From assembly GCA_963709085.1 (NCBI GenBank), contig CAVPVB010000007.1, positions 62,001 to 126,000 of the forward strand: 64,000 nucleotides of DNA. Direction: 5' to 3'. The stretch comes from Rhodovastum sp963709085 (GTDB taxonomy: Bacteria; Pseudomonadota; Alphaproteobacteria; Acetobacterales; Acetobacteraceae). Numbering within the stretch: position 1 is the first letter of the stretch; each line of letters starts with the position of its first letter. The notes beneath the pieces were generated by a model that was not told the DNA's origin, did not search any database, and worked only from the letters and a program-made list of their open reading frames with translations. The position numbers and the translations under genes are program-made. Positions 54,101-62,549 of this stretch are shown piece by piece.

Positions 54101-55157
54101 TCAGGCCTCCTGCGCCCGGACGGGTGGCTGCTGCGTCTCGGCTGGCGCGGCCGCAACGCGTGCCTGAGGGGGCGCGGGCGCGGTTTCCTCGCGGAGCAGT
54201 TCACGATGTGTGGTGGTCACGCGCCAGCCTGCCTCGGTCAAATGCGATGCCAACTGTTCGACGATGTACACCGATCGGTGCCGACCGCCCGAACATCCGA
54301 TCGCGATCGTTGCATATTTCTTGCCCTCTTGCACGAAGCGAGGCAAGACCAACCCGAGCAGTCTGACCACACCCTCAAAGAAGGCCCGGTAGTCCGGGTC
54401 CTCCTCGATATGGGCACCGACTGCCGGATCCCTGCCGGTGCGAGGCTTTAGCAGGCTCTACATAGTGTGGGTTGCGCAGGAACCGAGCGTCGAAAACCAT
54501 GTCCGACTCGCGGGGCAGGCCCGCCGAGAACGCGAATGATATCAACCAAACCGCGAGTCCGGAATGGGTGTCGGAAAGGGCTTGCGGGCCGTACAGGCGT
54601 TCGATCTGCTGTCGCAGGGCCGGCAGCGGCAGGTCGGAGGTGTCGATGACGATGTCGGCGGCCTCGCGCAGCGGGGCGGTCAGCACCTGTTCGGCGGCAA
54701 TGCCGTCGGCCACCCGGCCGTGTGGCGCCAGGGGATGGCGCCGGCGGGTTTCGGTGTAGCGGCGCTGCAGCACCGCCTCGTCGGCCGAGGCATAGACCAG
54801 TTCCGGCGACACCGCCGGGTGCAGCCGCAGCCGCGCCAGCGTGGCCAGCACCGCGGCGGCGTCGAAACCGCGGCTGCGGGCATCCACGCCGACGGCGATC
54901 CGCCGGCCGGCCCCGCCCGGACTGGTTACGCCCGGATTGGCCCCGCCCGGATTGGCCCCGGTCGGATTGGCCCCGGTCGGGCCGCCCTTCACCAGATCTT
55001 CAATCATGCCGAGCGGCGGATTGTCGATCGCCTCGTAGCCGAGATCCTCCAGCATGCGCAGGATCGAGGACTTGCCGGCACCGGACAGGCCGGTGACCAG
55101 CAGCACGCGCTGACGCCCCGCCTGGGGGCCGGGGGAGATACCGCCCGATCCGCTCAT
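54101..55157 (-). CDS. rapZ: RNase adapter / nucleotide-binding protein RapZ, with one +1 frameshift
   Basis: About 352 residues. VLLVTGLSGAGKSSILRMLEDLGYEAIDNPP is the Walker A region; in the other frame VVRLLGLVLPRFVQEGKKYATIAIGCSGGRHRSVYIVEQLA is the conserved C-terminal domain. The halves join if an extra base near 54452 (plus-strand C) is dropped, giving VEPLKPRTGRDPAVG. A Pro/Gly/Asn-rich insertion (PTGANPTGANPGGANPG) between MIEDLVK and RRIAVGVD is encoded by a tandem repeat and is not usual in the family. Overlaps hprK upstream by 4 bases; EIIA follows after 9. Confidence 0.9.
54916..54975 (-). repeat. 15-bp tandem repeat in rapZ (four copies)
   Basis: Four units of CCCGGATTGGCCCCG type (plus strand): the two middle units are identical, the outer ones differ at several bases. 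In rapZ they encode repeated GGANP/TGANP pentapeptides. The 15-base period keeps the frame. Confidence 0.85.
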
Positions 55158-55603
55158 GGCCCGCCCGGCTCCGCGGCAAAAGCCCCGGCCTGCTGGCGCA
55201 CCCGCCCCTGGGCGCAGTCGAGCGCCAGGGCGACGCGCTGGGCGGCGCTGGGCGCGAAGGCATCCAGCGCGATCACCGGCAGGCCGAGACCCGGGTGACG
55301 GGCCGGCGAGGGCAGCCGCTCGCCCGGCCGGCCCAGCTCGATCGCCAGGGCCAGCCGGGCGAGCGGCAGATGCGGCAGGTGCAGCAGGCCGAGCCCGCGC
55401 ACTTCCAGCAGCCCGGCCAGGGCGGCGGGCGGGCTGGCCATGCCGTCATTGACCTCCACGCGGTCATCGGCCACCAGCATGAACCCGCGATCCAGCAGGC
55501 GCAGCAGCAGGTCCGACTTGCCGGAACCCGGGGGGCCCGTCAGCAGCACTCCCGCGGAGTCCCGCGCTGCACAACTGGCGTGTATCTGCATGGCGCGCAC
55601 CAT
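55154..55603 (-). CDS. hprK: HPr kinase/phosphorylase (short alphaproteobacterial form)
   Basis: A 149-residue protein equivalent to the C-terminal catalytic half of Gram-positive HprK. MQIHASCAARDSAGVLLTGPPGSGKSDLLLRLLDRGFMLVADDRVEV has the Walker A and the DDRVE element; RGLGLLHLPHLPLARLAL is the HprK signature region. It phosphorylates HPr on Ser. I use ATG 55603, which has CAGGAA five bases before it; ATG 55591 is possible. It heads the regulatory PTS operon; no chvI/chvG sensor genes are adjacent. Confidence 0.9.
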   Translation of the reverse strand: MVRAMQIHASCAARDSAGVLLTGPPGSGKSDLLLRLLDRGFMLVADDRVEVNDGMASPPAALAGLLEVRGLGLLHLPHLPLARLALAIELGRPGERLPSPARHPGLGLPVIALDAFAPSAAQRVALALDCAQGRVRQQAGAFAAEPGGP

Positions 55604-55752
55604 GCAGATTCCTGCGCCGCAACGGAAGCCCGAATCCGCCACCGTACCCTTGCGGCGGCGGATGCATGGCTCTTGTCGGTGCCGGGGCGGCGTGCCAGCG
55701 TCCCACCCATGACGTTGTTTCGACATAACATCGCCCCGCCCCTGGTGACGGC

Positions 55753-56565
55753 ATGACCGACCGGACCTGCCCGCCGGTTCTGCTGGAGGTCGATGCCCGC
55801 GGGGTGGCGCATGTCACCCTGAACCGGCCAGAGCGGAGCAACGCCTACGATGCCGACATGCTGGCGGCGCTGATCGACGGGCTGGCCCGGCTGGAGGGCG
55901 ACGCGGCGGTGCGGGCGGTGGTGCTGCGCGGTGCCGGCCGGCATTTCCAGGCCGGCGCCGACATCGCCTGGCTGGCCCGCACCGCGGAAGAGGCGCCGGA
56001 GGAGGCGTTCCAGGCCTCCATGGCCACCACAAGGGCGATGCAATTGCTGAACGAGTTCCCCCGGCCGACCATCGCGGTGGTGCATGGCGCCTGCTTTGGC
56101 GGCGGTTGCGGTCTGGTGTGCTGCACCGATATCGCCTTCGCCACGCCCGATGCGCTGTTCGGCCTGACCGAGGTGCGGCTGGGGGTGGCGCCGATTTCCA
56201 CCCACATGGCGCACGCCATGGGGCTGCGGCACACGAGGCGCTACGCGCTGACCGGCGAGCGCTTCAGCGCCGCGGAGGCATGCCGGATCGGGCTGGTGCA
56301 CGAAGTGGTGACGGCGGCGGCGATCGAGGACCGGGTAGCCGAGGTGCTGGAGGCCGTGTTCCTGGGCGCGCCGCGGGCGATCGCGGTGACCAAGCACAGC
56401 TTCCTGGCCGCCAACGGGCTGACGCTGAATGCCCGCGAAATGGCCATGCTGGCGCATGAAAGCTGGACGCAGCGCAATTCCGGCGAGGGGCGGGAAGGCA
56501 CCAGGGCGTTTCGGGAGAAGCGCTCCCCGTCCTGGTACGTGCCGCCGCTGCCCAGGGAGGGGTAG
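55753..56565 (+). CDS. Enoyl-CoA hydratase/isomerase family protein
   Basis: A 270-residue crotonase. VAHVTLNRPERSNAYDADML, then GAGRHFQAGADIAWLAR (oxyanion loop) and VHGACFGGGCGLVCCTDIAFA with EVRLGVAP carry the usual Gly and Glu sites. It resembles methylglutaconyl-CoA hydratase/crotonase types; the substrate is not clear. It is divergent from hprK with 149 bases between and precedes a hydrolase gene by 12 bases. Confidence 0.88.
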   Translation: MTDRTCPPVLLEVDARGVAHVTLNRPERSNAYDADMLAALIDGLARLEGDAAVRAVVLRGAGRHFQAGADIAWLARTAEEAPEEAFQASMATTRAMQLLNEFPRPTIAVVHGACFGGGCGLVCCTDIAFATPDALFGLTEVRLGVAPISTHMAHAMGLRHTRRYALTGERFSAAEACRIGLVHEVVTAAAIEDRVAEVLEAVFLGAPRAIAVTKHSFLAANGLTLNAREMAMLAHESWTQRNSGEGREGTRAFREKRSPSWYVPPLPREG

Positions 56566-56577
56566 CGCCGGCCGCCC

Positions 56578-57420
56578 ATGACCCTGCTGCGTGCCGACAT
56601 CCTCAACGCCACCATCGCCACCGACGGCCTGTCGGTGCGGCGGCGGGTGCCGTATGGCCCCACCTCCCGCCAGGCCATGGATGTCTGGCGCCCGGCCGGC
56701 GATGCGGCCGGGCTGCCGGTGGTGGTCTTCTTCTATGGCGGCGCCTGGCAGAATGGCCGGCGCCAGGATTATCCCTTCGTGGCCGCCCCGCTGGCCCGGC
56801 TTGGCATGGTGGTGGCGGTGGCCGATTACCGGGTGTTCCCGCAGGTGCGCTATCCGGCATTCATCGAGGACGGCGCCCGCGCGGTCGCCACCGTCCGGCG
56901 CGAGGCGCCAGCCTGGGGCGGCGATCCGGACCGGGTGTTCGTCACCGGCCACTCGGCCGGGGCCTATATCGCCGCCATGCTGGCGCTCGACCCTTGCTGG
57001 CTCGCCGCCGCCGGCGAGGACCGCGCCCGGCTGGCCGGCATGGTCGGGCTCGCCGGACCCTATGATTTCCTGCCGATCCAGGACGAGGACATCCGCGCGG
57101 TGTTTTCCGCCGCCGCCGATCTGCGCCAGACCCAGCCGGTGGCGCATGTGGACGGGCGCAACCCGCCGATGCTGCTGCTGCACGGCGCGGCCGACACCAC
57201 CTGCTATCCACGCAACACGCTGGCGCTGGCGGCGCGGGTGCGGGCGGCCGGCGGGGTGGCGGAGCGGCGCCTCTATCCGGGGGTGGGACATATCGGAATC
57301 GTGATCGGGATGGCGCCGGTGTTTCGCTTCCTCGCCCCGGTCTTCCGGGATTTTTCCGGCTTCGTACTGGGTACGGATGTGCCCGGCAGCAGTCGCCACC
57401 CGGAGCGCGCCGGGCTATAG
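56578..57420 (+). CDS. Alpha/beta hydrolase (carboxylesterase/kynurenine-formamidase-like)
   Basis: A 280-residue hydrolase. VVVFFYGGAWQNGRRQDY is the oxyanion-hole HGG-like motif (here YGG), VFVTGHSAGAYIAAMLALD the nucleophile elbow (GHSAG), PPMLLLHGAADTTCYP the Asp region, and YPGVGHIGIV the catalytic His. It is related to BD-FAE/kynurenine formamidase-type esterases. It precedes hpnA by 32 bases, so it may be read with the hopanoid genes, but no link to hopanoids is known to me. Confidence 0.83.
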   Translation: MTLLRADILNATIATDGLSVRRRVPYGPTSRQAMDVWRPAGDAAGLPVVVFFYGGAWQNGRRQDYPFVAAPLARLGMVVAVADYRVFPQVRYPAFIEDGARAVATVRREAPAWGGDPDRVFVTGHSAGAYIAAMLALDPCWLAAAGEDRARLAGMVGLAGPYDFLPIQDEDIRAVFSAAADLRQTQPVAHVDGRNPPMLLLHGAADTTCYPRNTLALAARVRAAGGVAERRLYPGVGHIGIVIGMAPVFRFLAPVFRDFSGFVLGTDVPGSSRHPERAGL

Positions 57421-57452
57421 ACTGCGGCCCTGCAATCGTTCGAGTATTTGCC

Positions 57453-58460
57453 TTGTCCGCGACCGGTCCCACCCTCGTCACCGGCGGCACCGGCTTTGTC
57501 GGTTCCGCCGTCGCCCGTGTCTTCGCCGCGCGCGGCCATGCGCTGCGCCTGCTGGCGCGCCGTGGCAGCGACCGGCGCAACATCGCCGGGCTCGATGCCG
57601 AGACGGTGGAGGGCGACCTCACCGACCCGGAATCGCTGGCCCGCGCCGTCGCCGGCTGCCGCTTCGTCGTGCATGTCGCCGCCGATTACCGCATCTGGGT
57701 GCCCGACCCGCAGGCCATGCTGGCCGCCAATGTCGAGGGCACGCGGACGCTGATGCGCGCCGCCCTGCAAGCCGGGGTGGAGCGGGTGGTGTATTGCAGC
57801 AGCGTCGCCGCCCTCGGCCTGACCGGCGACGCCACCCCGGCCGACGAGCGGACGCCGGTGATCCGGGCGAAAATCGTCGGCACGTATAAGCAATCAAAAT
57901 TCGACGCCGAACGGGTTGTCCTCGATCTCGTGGACACCGAGGGCCTGCAGGCGGTCATCGTCAACCCGGCCGCCCCGGTGGGTCCGCGCGACATCAAGCC
58001 GACCCCGACCGGGCGCATGATCGCCGATGCCGCCAGCGGGCGGATGCCGGCCTATGTCGATACCGGGCTGAACATCGTGCACGTGGACGACGTGGCCGAG
58101 GGCCACGCGCTGGCGCTGGAGCGCGGCGTGGTGGGCCAGCGCTACATCCTTGGCGGCGAGAACCTGACCATGGCGGCGCTGCTGGACCTGGTGGACCGGG
58201 AGACCGGACGCCCGCAGCGCCGGGTGCGCCTGCCGGTCGGCGCGCTCTGGCCGGTCGCGCTGGTCAGCGAGGCGGCCGCCCGGATCACCGGCGCCGAGCC
58301 GCGCGTCGCCCGCGACCATCTGCGCATGGCGCGCAAGACCATGTTCTTTTCCTCCGCCAAGGCGGTGGCCGAGCTCGGCTACCTCCCCCGCCCGGCGCGG
58401 CAGGCGATCGCCGATGCCATTGACTGGTTTCGCGCGCGCGACCGGATGCCGCCGGCATGA
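57453..58460 (+). CDS. hpnA: Hopanoid-associated sugar epimerase HpnA
   Basis: A 335-residue SDR-type epimerase/reductase. LVTGGTGFVGSAVARVFAARGH binds the nucleotide; VVYCSSVAALG and YKQSKFDAERVV give the Ser and YxxxK catalytic elements; GLNIVHVDDVAEGHALALERG is typical of HpnA. The start is a TTG at 57453. HpnA is the first gene of hpn operons and is linked to ribosyl-hopane/bacteriohopanetetrol side-chain handling in some species. The stop overlaps the hpnB ATG. Confidence 0.93.
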   Translation: MSATGPTLVTGGTGFVGSAVARVFAARGHALRLLARRGSDRRNIAGLDAETVEGDLTDPESLARAVAGCRFVVHVAADYRIWVPDPQAMLAANVEGTRTLMRAALQAGVERVVYCSSVAALGLTGDATPADERTPVIRAKIVGTYKQSKFDAERVVLDLVDTEGLQAVIVNPAAPVGPRDIKPTPTGRMIADAASGRMPAYVDTGLNIVHVDDVAEGHALALERGVVGQRYILGGENLTMAALLDLVDRETGRPQRRVRLPVGALWPVALVSEAAARITGAEPRVARDHLRMARKTMFFSSAKAVAELGYLPRPARQAIADAIDWFRARDRMPPA

Positions 58461-59574
58461 CGGCGCTCGCGGTCACCGCCCTGCTGGCCTGGCTGTATCT
58501 CGTGGCCCTGCATGGCGGCTTCTGGCGCGACGGCGAGCGTCTTCCGCCCGCCCGCCCGGCCGCTTTCCCGCCGGTCGCCGCCGTGGTGCCGGCGCGCGAC
58601 GAGGCCGGCTTTGTCGCGGCGAGCGTGGGCAGTCTGCTCGCCCAGGACTATCCCGGCCCGTTCCGGGTGGTGCTGGTCGATGATGGCAGCACCGACGGCA
58701 CCGCCGCCATCGCCCGTACCCTGGCCGGCGCCGACCGCCTGACCGGTCCTGGACGGCGCCCCCCGTCCGCCGGGCTGGGCCGGCAAACTCTGGGCGGTGC
58801 ACCAGGGCGTTGTCGCCACCCGCGAAGAGCTCGATTCTCCTCACGGATGCCGACATCGTGCACGATCCGGGGCATGTGTCCGCCCTGGTCGCCCAGGCCG
58901 AACGCCGTGGCCTGGACATGGTCAGCGAGATGGTAGCGCTGCGCTGCGACAGCCTGGCCGAGCGCGCGCTGGTGCCGGCCTTCGTCTACCTGTTCGCCCT
59001 GCTGTACCCGTTCGCCTGGGTCAATGACCGGCGGCGCGCCACCGCCGCGGCGGCCGGTGGCACCGTGCTGATCCGGCGCCGCGCGCTCGACCGCATCGGC
59101 GGCATCGCGGCGATCCGCGGCGCGCTGATCGACGACGTGGCGCTGGCACGTGCGGTGAAGCCGGGCGGACCGGTCTGGCTCGGCCATTCGCGGCTGGCGC
59201 GCTCGATCCGGCCCTATCCGGCTTTCGCCGATATCTGGCGGATGGTGGCGCGCTCGGCCTATGTGCAGCTGCGCCATTCGCCGCTTCTTCTCCTGCTGAC
59301 CACGCTGGGGCTGGGGCTGGTTTTCCTGGTGCCGCCGGTGGCAGCCTTGTTGGCGCCGGGGATGGGGCGCGCCGGCGGGGCAGCGGCGTGGATCATCATG
59401 GCGGCCAGTTTCATTCCCACCCTGCGCCGGTTCGGCCTGTCCTGGCGATGGGCGCCGGCGCTGCCGGCCATCGCTTTTTTCTACCTTGCCGCGACGATCG
59501 GCTCGGCCATTGACCACCATCGCGGCCGCGGCGTGGTCTGGAAGCACCGCGCCTATACGGGAAACACGGCATGA
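58457..59574 (+). CDS. hpnB: Hopanoid-associated glycosyltransferase HpnB, with two +1 frameshifts
   Basis: About 371 residues of a family-2 glycosyltransferase with membrane segments at both ends. VAAVVPARDEAGFVAASVGSLLAQDYPG and VVLVDDGSTDGTAAIA are in the first frame, WAGKLWAVHQGVVATREE in the second, ILLTDADIVHDPGHVSALVAQAE (DAD motif) and the rest in the third. Extra bases near 58745 and 58830 account for the changes. HpnB is part of the hopanoid cluster; its sugar acceptor is not settled. The start overlaps hpnA and the stop overlaps hpnC. Confidence 0.9.
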
Positions 59575-60407
59575 GCGACGCGGCGGCGGTCGAAAGCTGG
59601 TCCGGCAAGGACCGCGGCGACGAGAATTTCCCGGTTGGCTCGGCGCTGATCAGCGCCCGGATGCGCCCGCATATCCACGCCTTCTATGCCTTCGCCCGCA
59701 ACGCCGACGACATCTCCGACAGCCCGGTGCTGACGGCGGCCGACAAGGTGGCGCGGCTGGATGCGATGGAGGACGTACTGCTCGGCCGCCGCGACACCGG
59801 CAGCCCGAGCGCCCTGCGTCTGCGCGCCAGCCTCGCCGAGACCGGCGTGCCCCCCGTCCACGCGACCGAATTGCTGGTGGCCTTCCGCCGCGACGCGACC
59901 AAGCTGCGCACCGCGAGCTGGGACGAGTTGATGGATTATTGCCGCTTCTCCGCCATGCCGGTCGGCCGGCACGTGCTGGACCTGCACGGCGAGGGCCGCG
60001 CCACCTGGGAACCCTCGGACGCGCTGTGCGCGGCGCTGCAGGTGCTGAACCATTTGCAGGACGGGTCGAAAGACCTCGCCGGCCTGGACCGCTGCTACCT
60101 CCCCGGCGATCTGCTGGCGCGCCACGGCGCCCGGGTGGAGGATTTGCGGGCGCCGGCCACCTCCACCGGGCTGCGCGCCGTGTTCGACGCGCTGCTGGAC
60201 CAGTGCGATGGGCTGAACCGCACGGCACGCGCGCTGCCCCGCCGCACCCGCGACCGGCGGCTGCGGCTGGAAACGGCCGTCATCGTCGGCCTTTCGCACC
60301 GGCTGGCCGCCAGGTTGCGGCGCGGCGATCCGGTGGCCACGCGGGTGAAGCTGACCCGCCCGGACGTGGTGTTGTCGCTGCTCGGCGCGCTGCGGTTCGT
60401 GCCGTGA
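59571..60407 (+). CDS. hpnC: Hydroxysqualene synthase HpnC
   Basis: A 278-residue trans-isoprenyl diphosphate synthase. DENFPVGSALISARMRPHIHAFYAFARNADDISDSP holds the first Asp-rich site and LQVLNHLQDGSKDLAGLDRCYLPGDLLARHG the second. In the bacterial route HpnC converts presqualene diphosphate to hydroxysqualene. It lies directly before HpnD, its upstream enzyme. The start overlaps hpnB. Confidence 0.94.
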   Translation: MSDAAAVESWSGKDRGDENFPVGSALISARMRPHIHAFYAFARNADDISDSPVLTAADKVARLDAMEDVLLGRRDTGSPSALRLRASLAETGVPPVHATELLVAFRRDATKLRTASWDELMDYCRFSAMPVGRHVLDLHGEGRATWEPSDALCAALQVLNHLQDGSKDLAGLDRCYLPGDLLARHGARVEDLRAPATSTGLRAVFDALLDQCDGLNRTARALPRRTRDRRLRLETAVIVGLSHRLAARLRRGDPVATRVKLTRPDVVLSLLGALRFVP

Positions 60408-60417
60408 GTCCGTTACC

Positions 60418-61272
60418 ATGAGCCGGGCGCTTGGCGCGGCGCGGGCCGATCTCGACGCGGTCGAGGCGGTGGTGCGTGACGCGGGCACCAGTTTCTACCG
60501 CGGCATGGCAGTGCTGCCGCCGGCCAGGCGGCACGCCATGTACGCCATCTACGCGTTCTGCCGCATCGTCGATGACATCGCCGACGACCCGGCACCGTTC
60601 GAGACCCGCCGGCCACGCCTGGACGAATGGCGCCGCCGGGTGGCCGCGCTGTACCGCGGCGAGGCGGACGACGCGGTGACCCGGGTGCTGCTGGGCGCGG
60701 TGCGCGAATTCGCCCTGCGGCAGGCGGATTTCGAGGCGGTGATCGACGGCATGGAAATGGATGCCGCAGCCGCCATCGTGGCGCCGAAGCTGGCCGATCT
60801 CGATCTGTACTGCGACCGGGTGGCCGCCGCCGTCGGGCGGCTGTCGGTGCGCGCCTTCGGCGATGCCAGCCCGGCCGCCGATCTGGTGGCGTTTCATCTG
60901 GGCCGGGCGCTGCAGATAACGAACATTCTGCGCGACATCGCCGAGGACGCGGCGCGCGGGCGCCTGTATCTGCCGCGCGAACTGCTCGACGCCGCCGGCG
61001 TGCCCGCCGATCCTGCGGCGGTGCTGCAGCATTCGCGCTTGCCCGTGGTGTGCGAACGGCTCGCCGCGATGGCGCATGGACATTTTCGGGATGCCGCCGC
61101 CGCCATGGCGCGCTGCAACCGGCGGGCGATGAAACCGGCCCGGCTGATGGCGGCCAGCTACGCCGCCATCCTCGCCCGGCTGGAGCGGCGTGGCTGGCAC
61201 CGGCCGGAAATCCCGGTCAGGGTGCCGAAATGGGAAAAATTGTGGATCGCGCTGCGGCACGGGATCGCGTGA
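60418..61272 (+). CDS. hpnD: Presqualene diphosphate synthase HpnD
   Basis: A 284-residue enzyme joining two farnesyl diphosphates. YAIYAFCRIVDDIADDP (first DDxxD) and ITNILRDIAEDAARGRLYLPRELLD (second) are the metal-binding sites. It is ten bases after hpnC. The stop overlaps the GTG of hpnE. Confidence 0.94.
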   Translation: MSRALGAARADLDAVEAVVRDAGTSFYRGMAVLPPARRHAMYAIYAFCRIVDDIADDPAPFETRRPRLDEWRRRVAALYRGEADDAVTRVLLGAVREFALRQADFEAVIDGMEMDAAAAIVAPKLADLDLYCDRVAAAVGRLSVRAFGDASPAADLVAFHLGRALQITNILRDIAEDAARGRLYLPRELLDAAGVPADPAAVLQHSRLPVVCERLAAMAHGHFRDAAAAMARCNRRAMKPARLMAASYAAILARLERRGWHRPEIPVRVPKWEKLWIALRHGIA

Positions 61273-62528
61273 GGCACGTCCATATCGTCGGCGCCGGGCT
61301 GGCGGGGCTCGCCACCGCAGTCGCTCTGGCGGGGGAGGGCGTGGCGGCGACGCTGTATGAAGCCGGACCCGCCGCCGGCGGGCGCTGCCGGTCGTATTTC
61401 GATCGCGCGCTGGGCTGCCGCATCGATAACGGCAACCATCTGCTGCTGTCCGGCAATCAAGCCGCCATGAGCTATCTCGACACGATCGGCGCCCGCCACA
61501 CCCTGGGCGGGCCGGACGTGCCGCGCTTTCCGTTCATCGACCTGGCCACCGGCACGCGCTGGACGGTGGCGCCCGACCTCGGCCGGGTGCCGTGGTGGAT
61601 GTTCCGCCGCAGCCGCCGCGTGCCCGGCACCCACCTGCGCGACTATTTTTCCCTGCTCGCGCTGCGCCGGGCCGGGGCGGACACGACCGTTGCCGAGGCG
61701 TTCGATCCGAACGGCGCCCTGTACAAGCGGCTGCTGGAGCCGCTGGCGGTGGCCGCGCTGAACACCCCGCCCGATGCCGCCCTGGCGCGGCTGCTGCGCG
61801 CCGTGGTGGACCAGACGTTGCTGAAGGGGGGCCGCGCCTGCATCCCGCGCTTCCCGCGCGAGGGCCTGTCCGAAAGCTTTATCGACCCGGCGGTGGCATG
61901 GCTCGAGGCACGCGGCGGCCGGCTGCTGACCGGCTGCCGGGTGGCGGCGCTGCAGCAGGCCGAAAAACGGGTGACGGCGCTGGAGACCGCCGAGGGCATC
62001 ATTCCGGTCGGACCGGACGAGGCGGTGGTGATGGCCGCCCCGCCCTGGGTCGCCGCGACGCTGGTGCCCGGGTTGCTGGCCCCGGACGCATTCCAGGCGA
62101 TCGTGAACCTGCATTTCCGCGCCAATGCCGACCCGGGCGAGGCCGGGTTCATCGGCGTGCTGGGCGGCACGGCGGAGTGGATCTTCGTCAAGGAGGACAT
62201 CGTCTCGGTCACCATCAGCGCCGCCAACCGCATCGTCGACCTCCCGGCCGAGCAACTGGCGGCACTGGTCTGGCCGGATGTGCGGGCAGCGCTGCTGCTG
62301 GGGGACGCCATGCCGCCGGTGCGGGTGGTGAAGGAGCGGCGCGCCACCTTCGCCGCCACCGCGGCGCAGGAGCGCCGGCGGCCCGGCCCGCGCTGGCCGG
62401 CGCAGACCGGCGGGGCACAAAACCTCGTGCTTGCCGGCGACTGGACCAGCACGGGCTTGCCCGGAACGATTGAAGGTGCAATCAACTCCGGCTACGCCGC
62501 CGCCGCTGCGATCCTGGCCGGCGCCTGA
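61269..62528 (+). CDS. hpnE: Hydroxysqualene dehydroxylase HpnE (FAD amine-oxidase fold)
   Basis: A 419-residue flavoprotein. HIVGAGLAGLATAVALAGEG binds FAD; AGGRCRSYFDR and NGNHLLLSGNQAAMSYL follow; LVLAGDWTSTGLPGTIEGAINSGYAAA is the C-terminal FAD motif. It reduces hydroxysqualene to squalene. I use the GTG at 61269, overlapping the hpnD stop; upstream frame starts lie inside hpnD. Confidence 0.93.
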   Translation: MRHVHIVGAGLAGLATAVALAGEGVAATLYEAGPAAGGRCRSYFDRALGCRIDNGNHLLLSGNQAAMSYLDTIGARHTLGGPDVPRFPFIDLATGTRWTVAPDLGRVPWWMFRRSRRVPGTHLRDYFSLLALRRAGADTTVAEAFDPNGALYKRLLEPLAVAALNTPPDAALARLLRAVVDQTLLKGGRACIPRFPREGLSESFIDPAVAWLEARGGRLLTGCRVAALQQAEKRVTALETAEGIIPVGPDEAVVMAAPPWVAATLVPGLLAPDAFQAIVNLHFRANADPGEAGFIGVLGGTAEWIFVKEDIVSVTISAANRIVDLPAEQLAALVWPDVRAALLLGDAMPPVRVVKERRATFAATAAQERRRPGPRWPAQTGGAQNLVLAGDWTSTGLPGTIEGAINSGYAAAAAILAGA

Positions 62529-62549
62529 CCGAAGACGGGGGCCGTTGCC

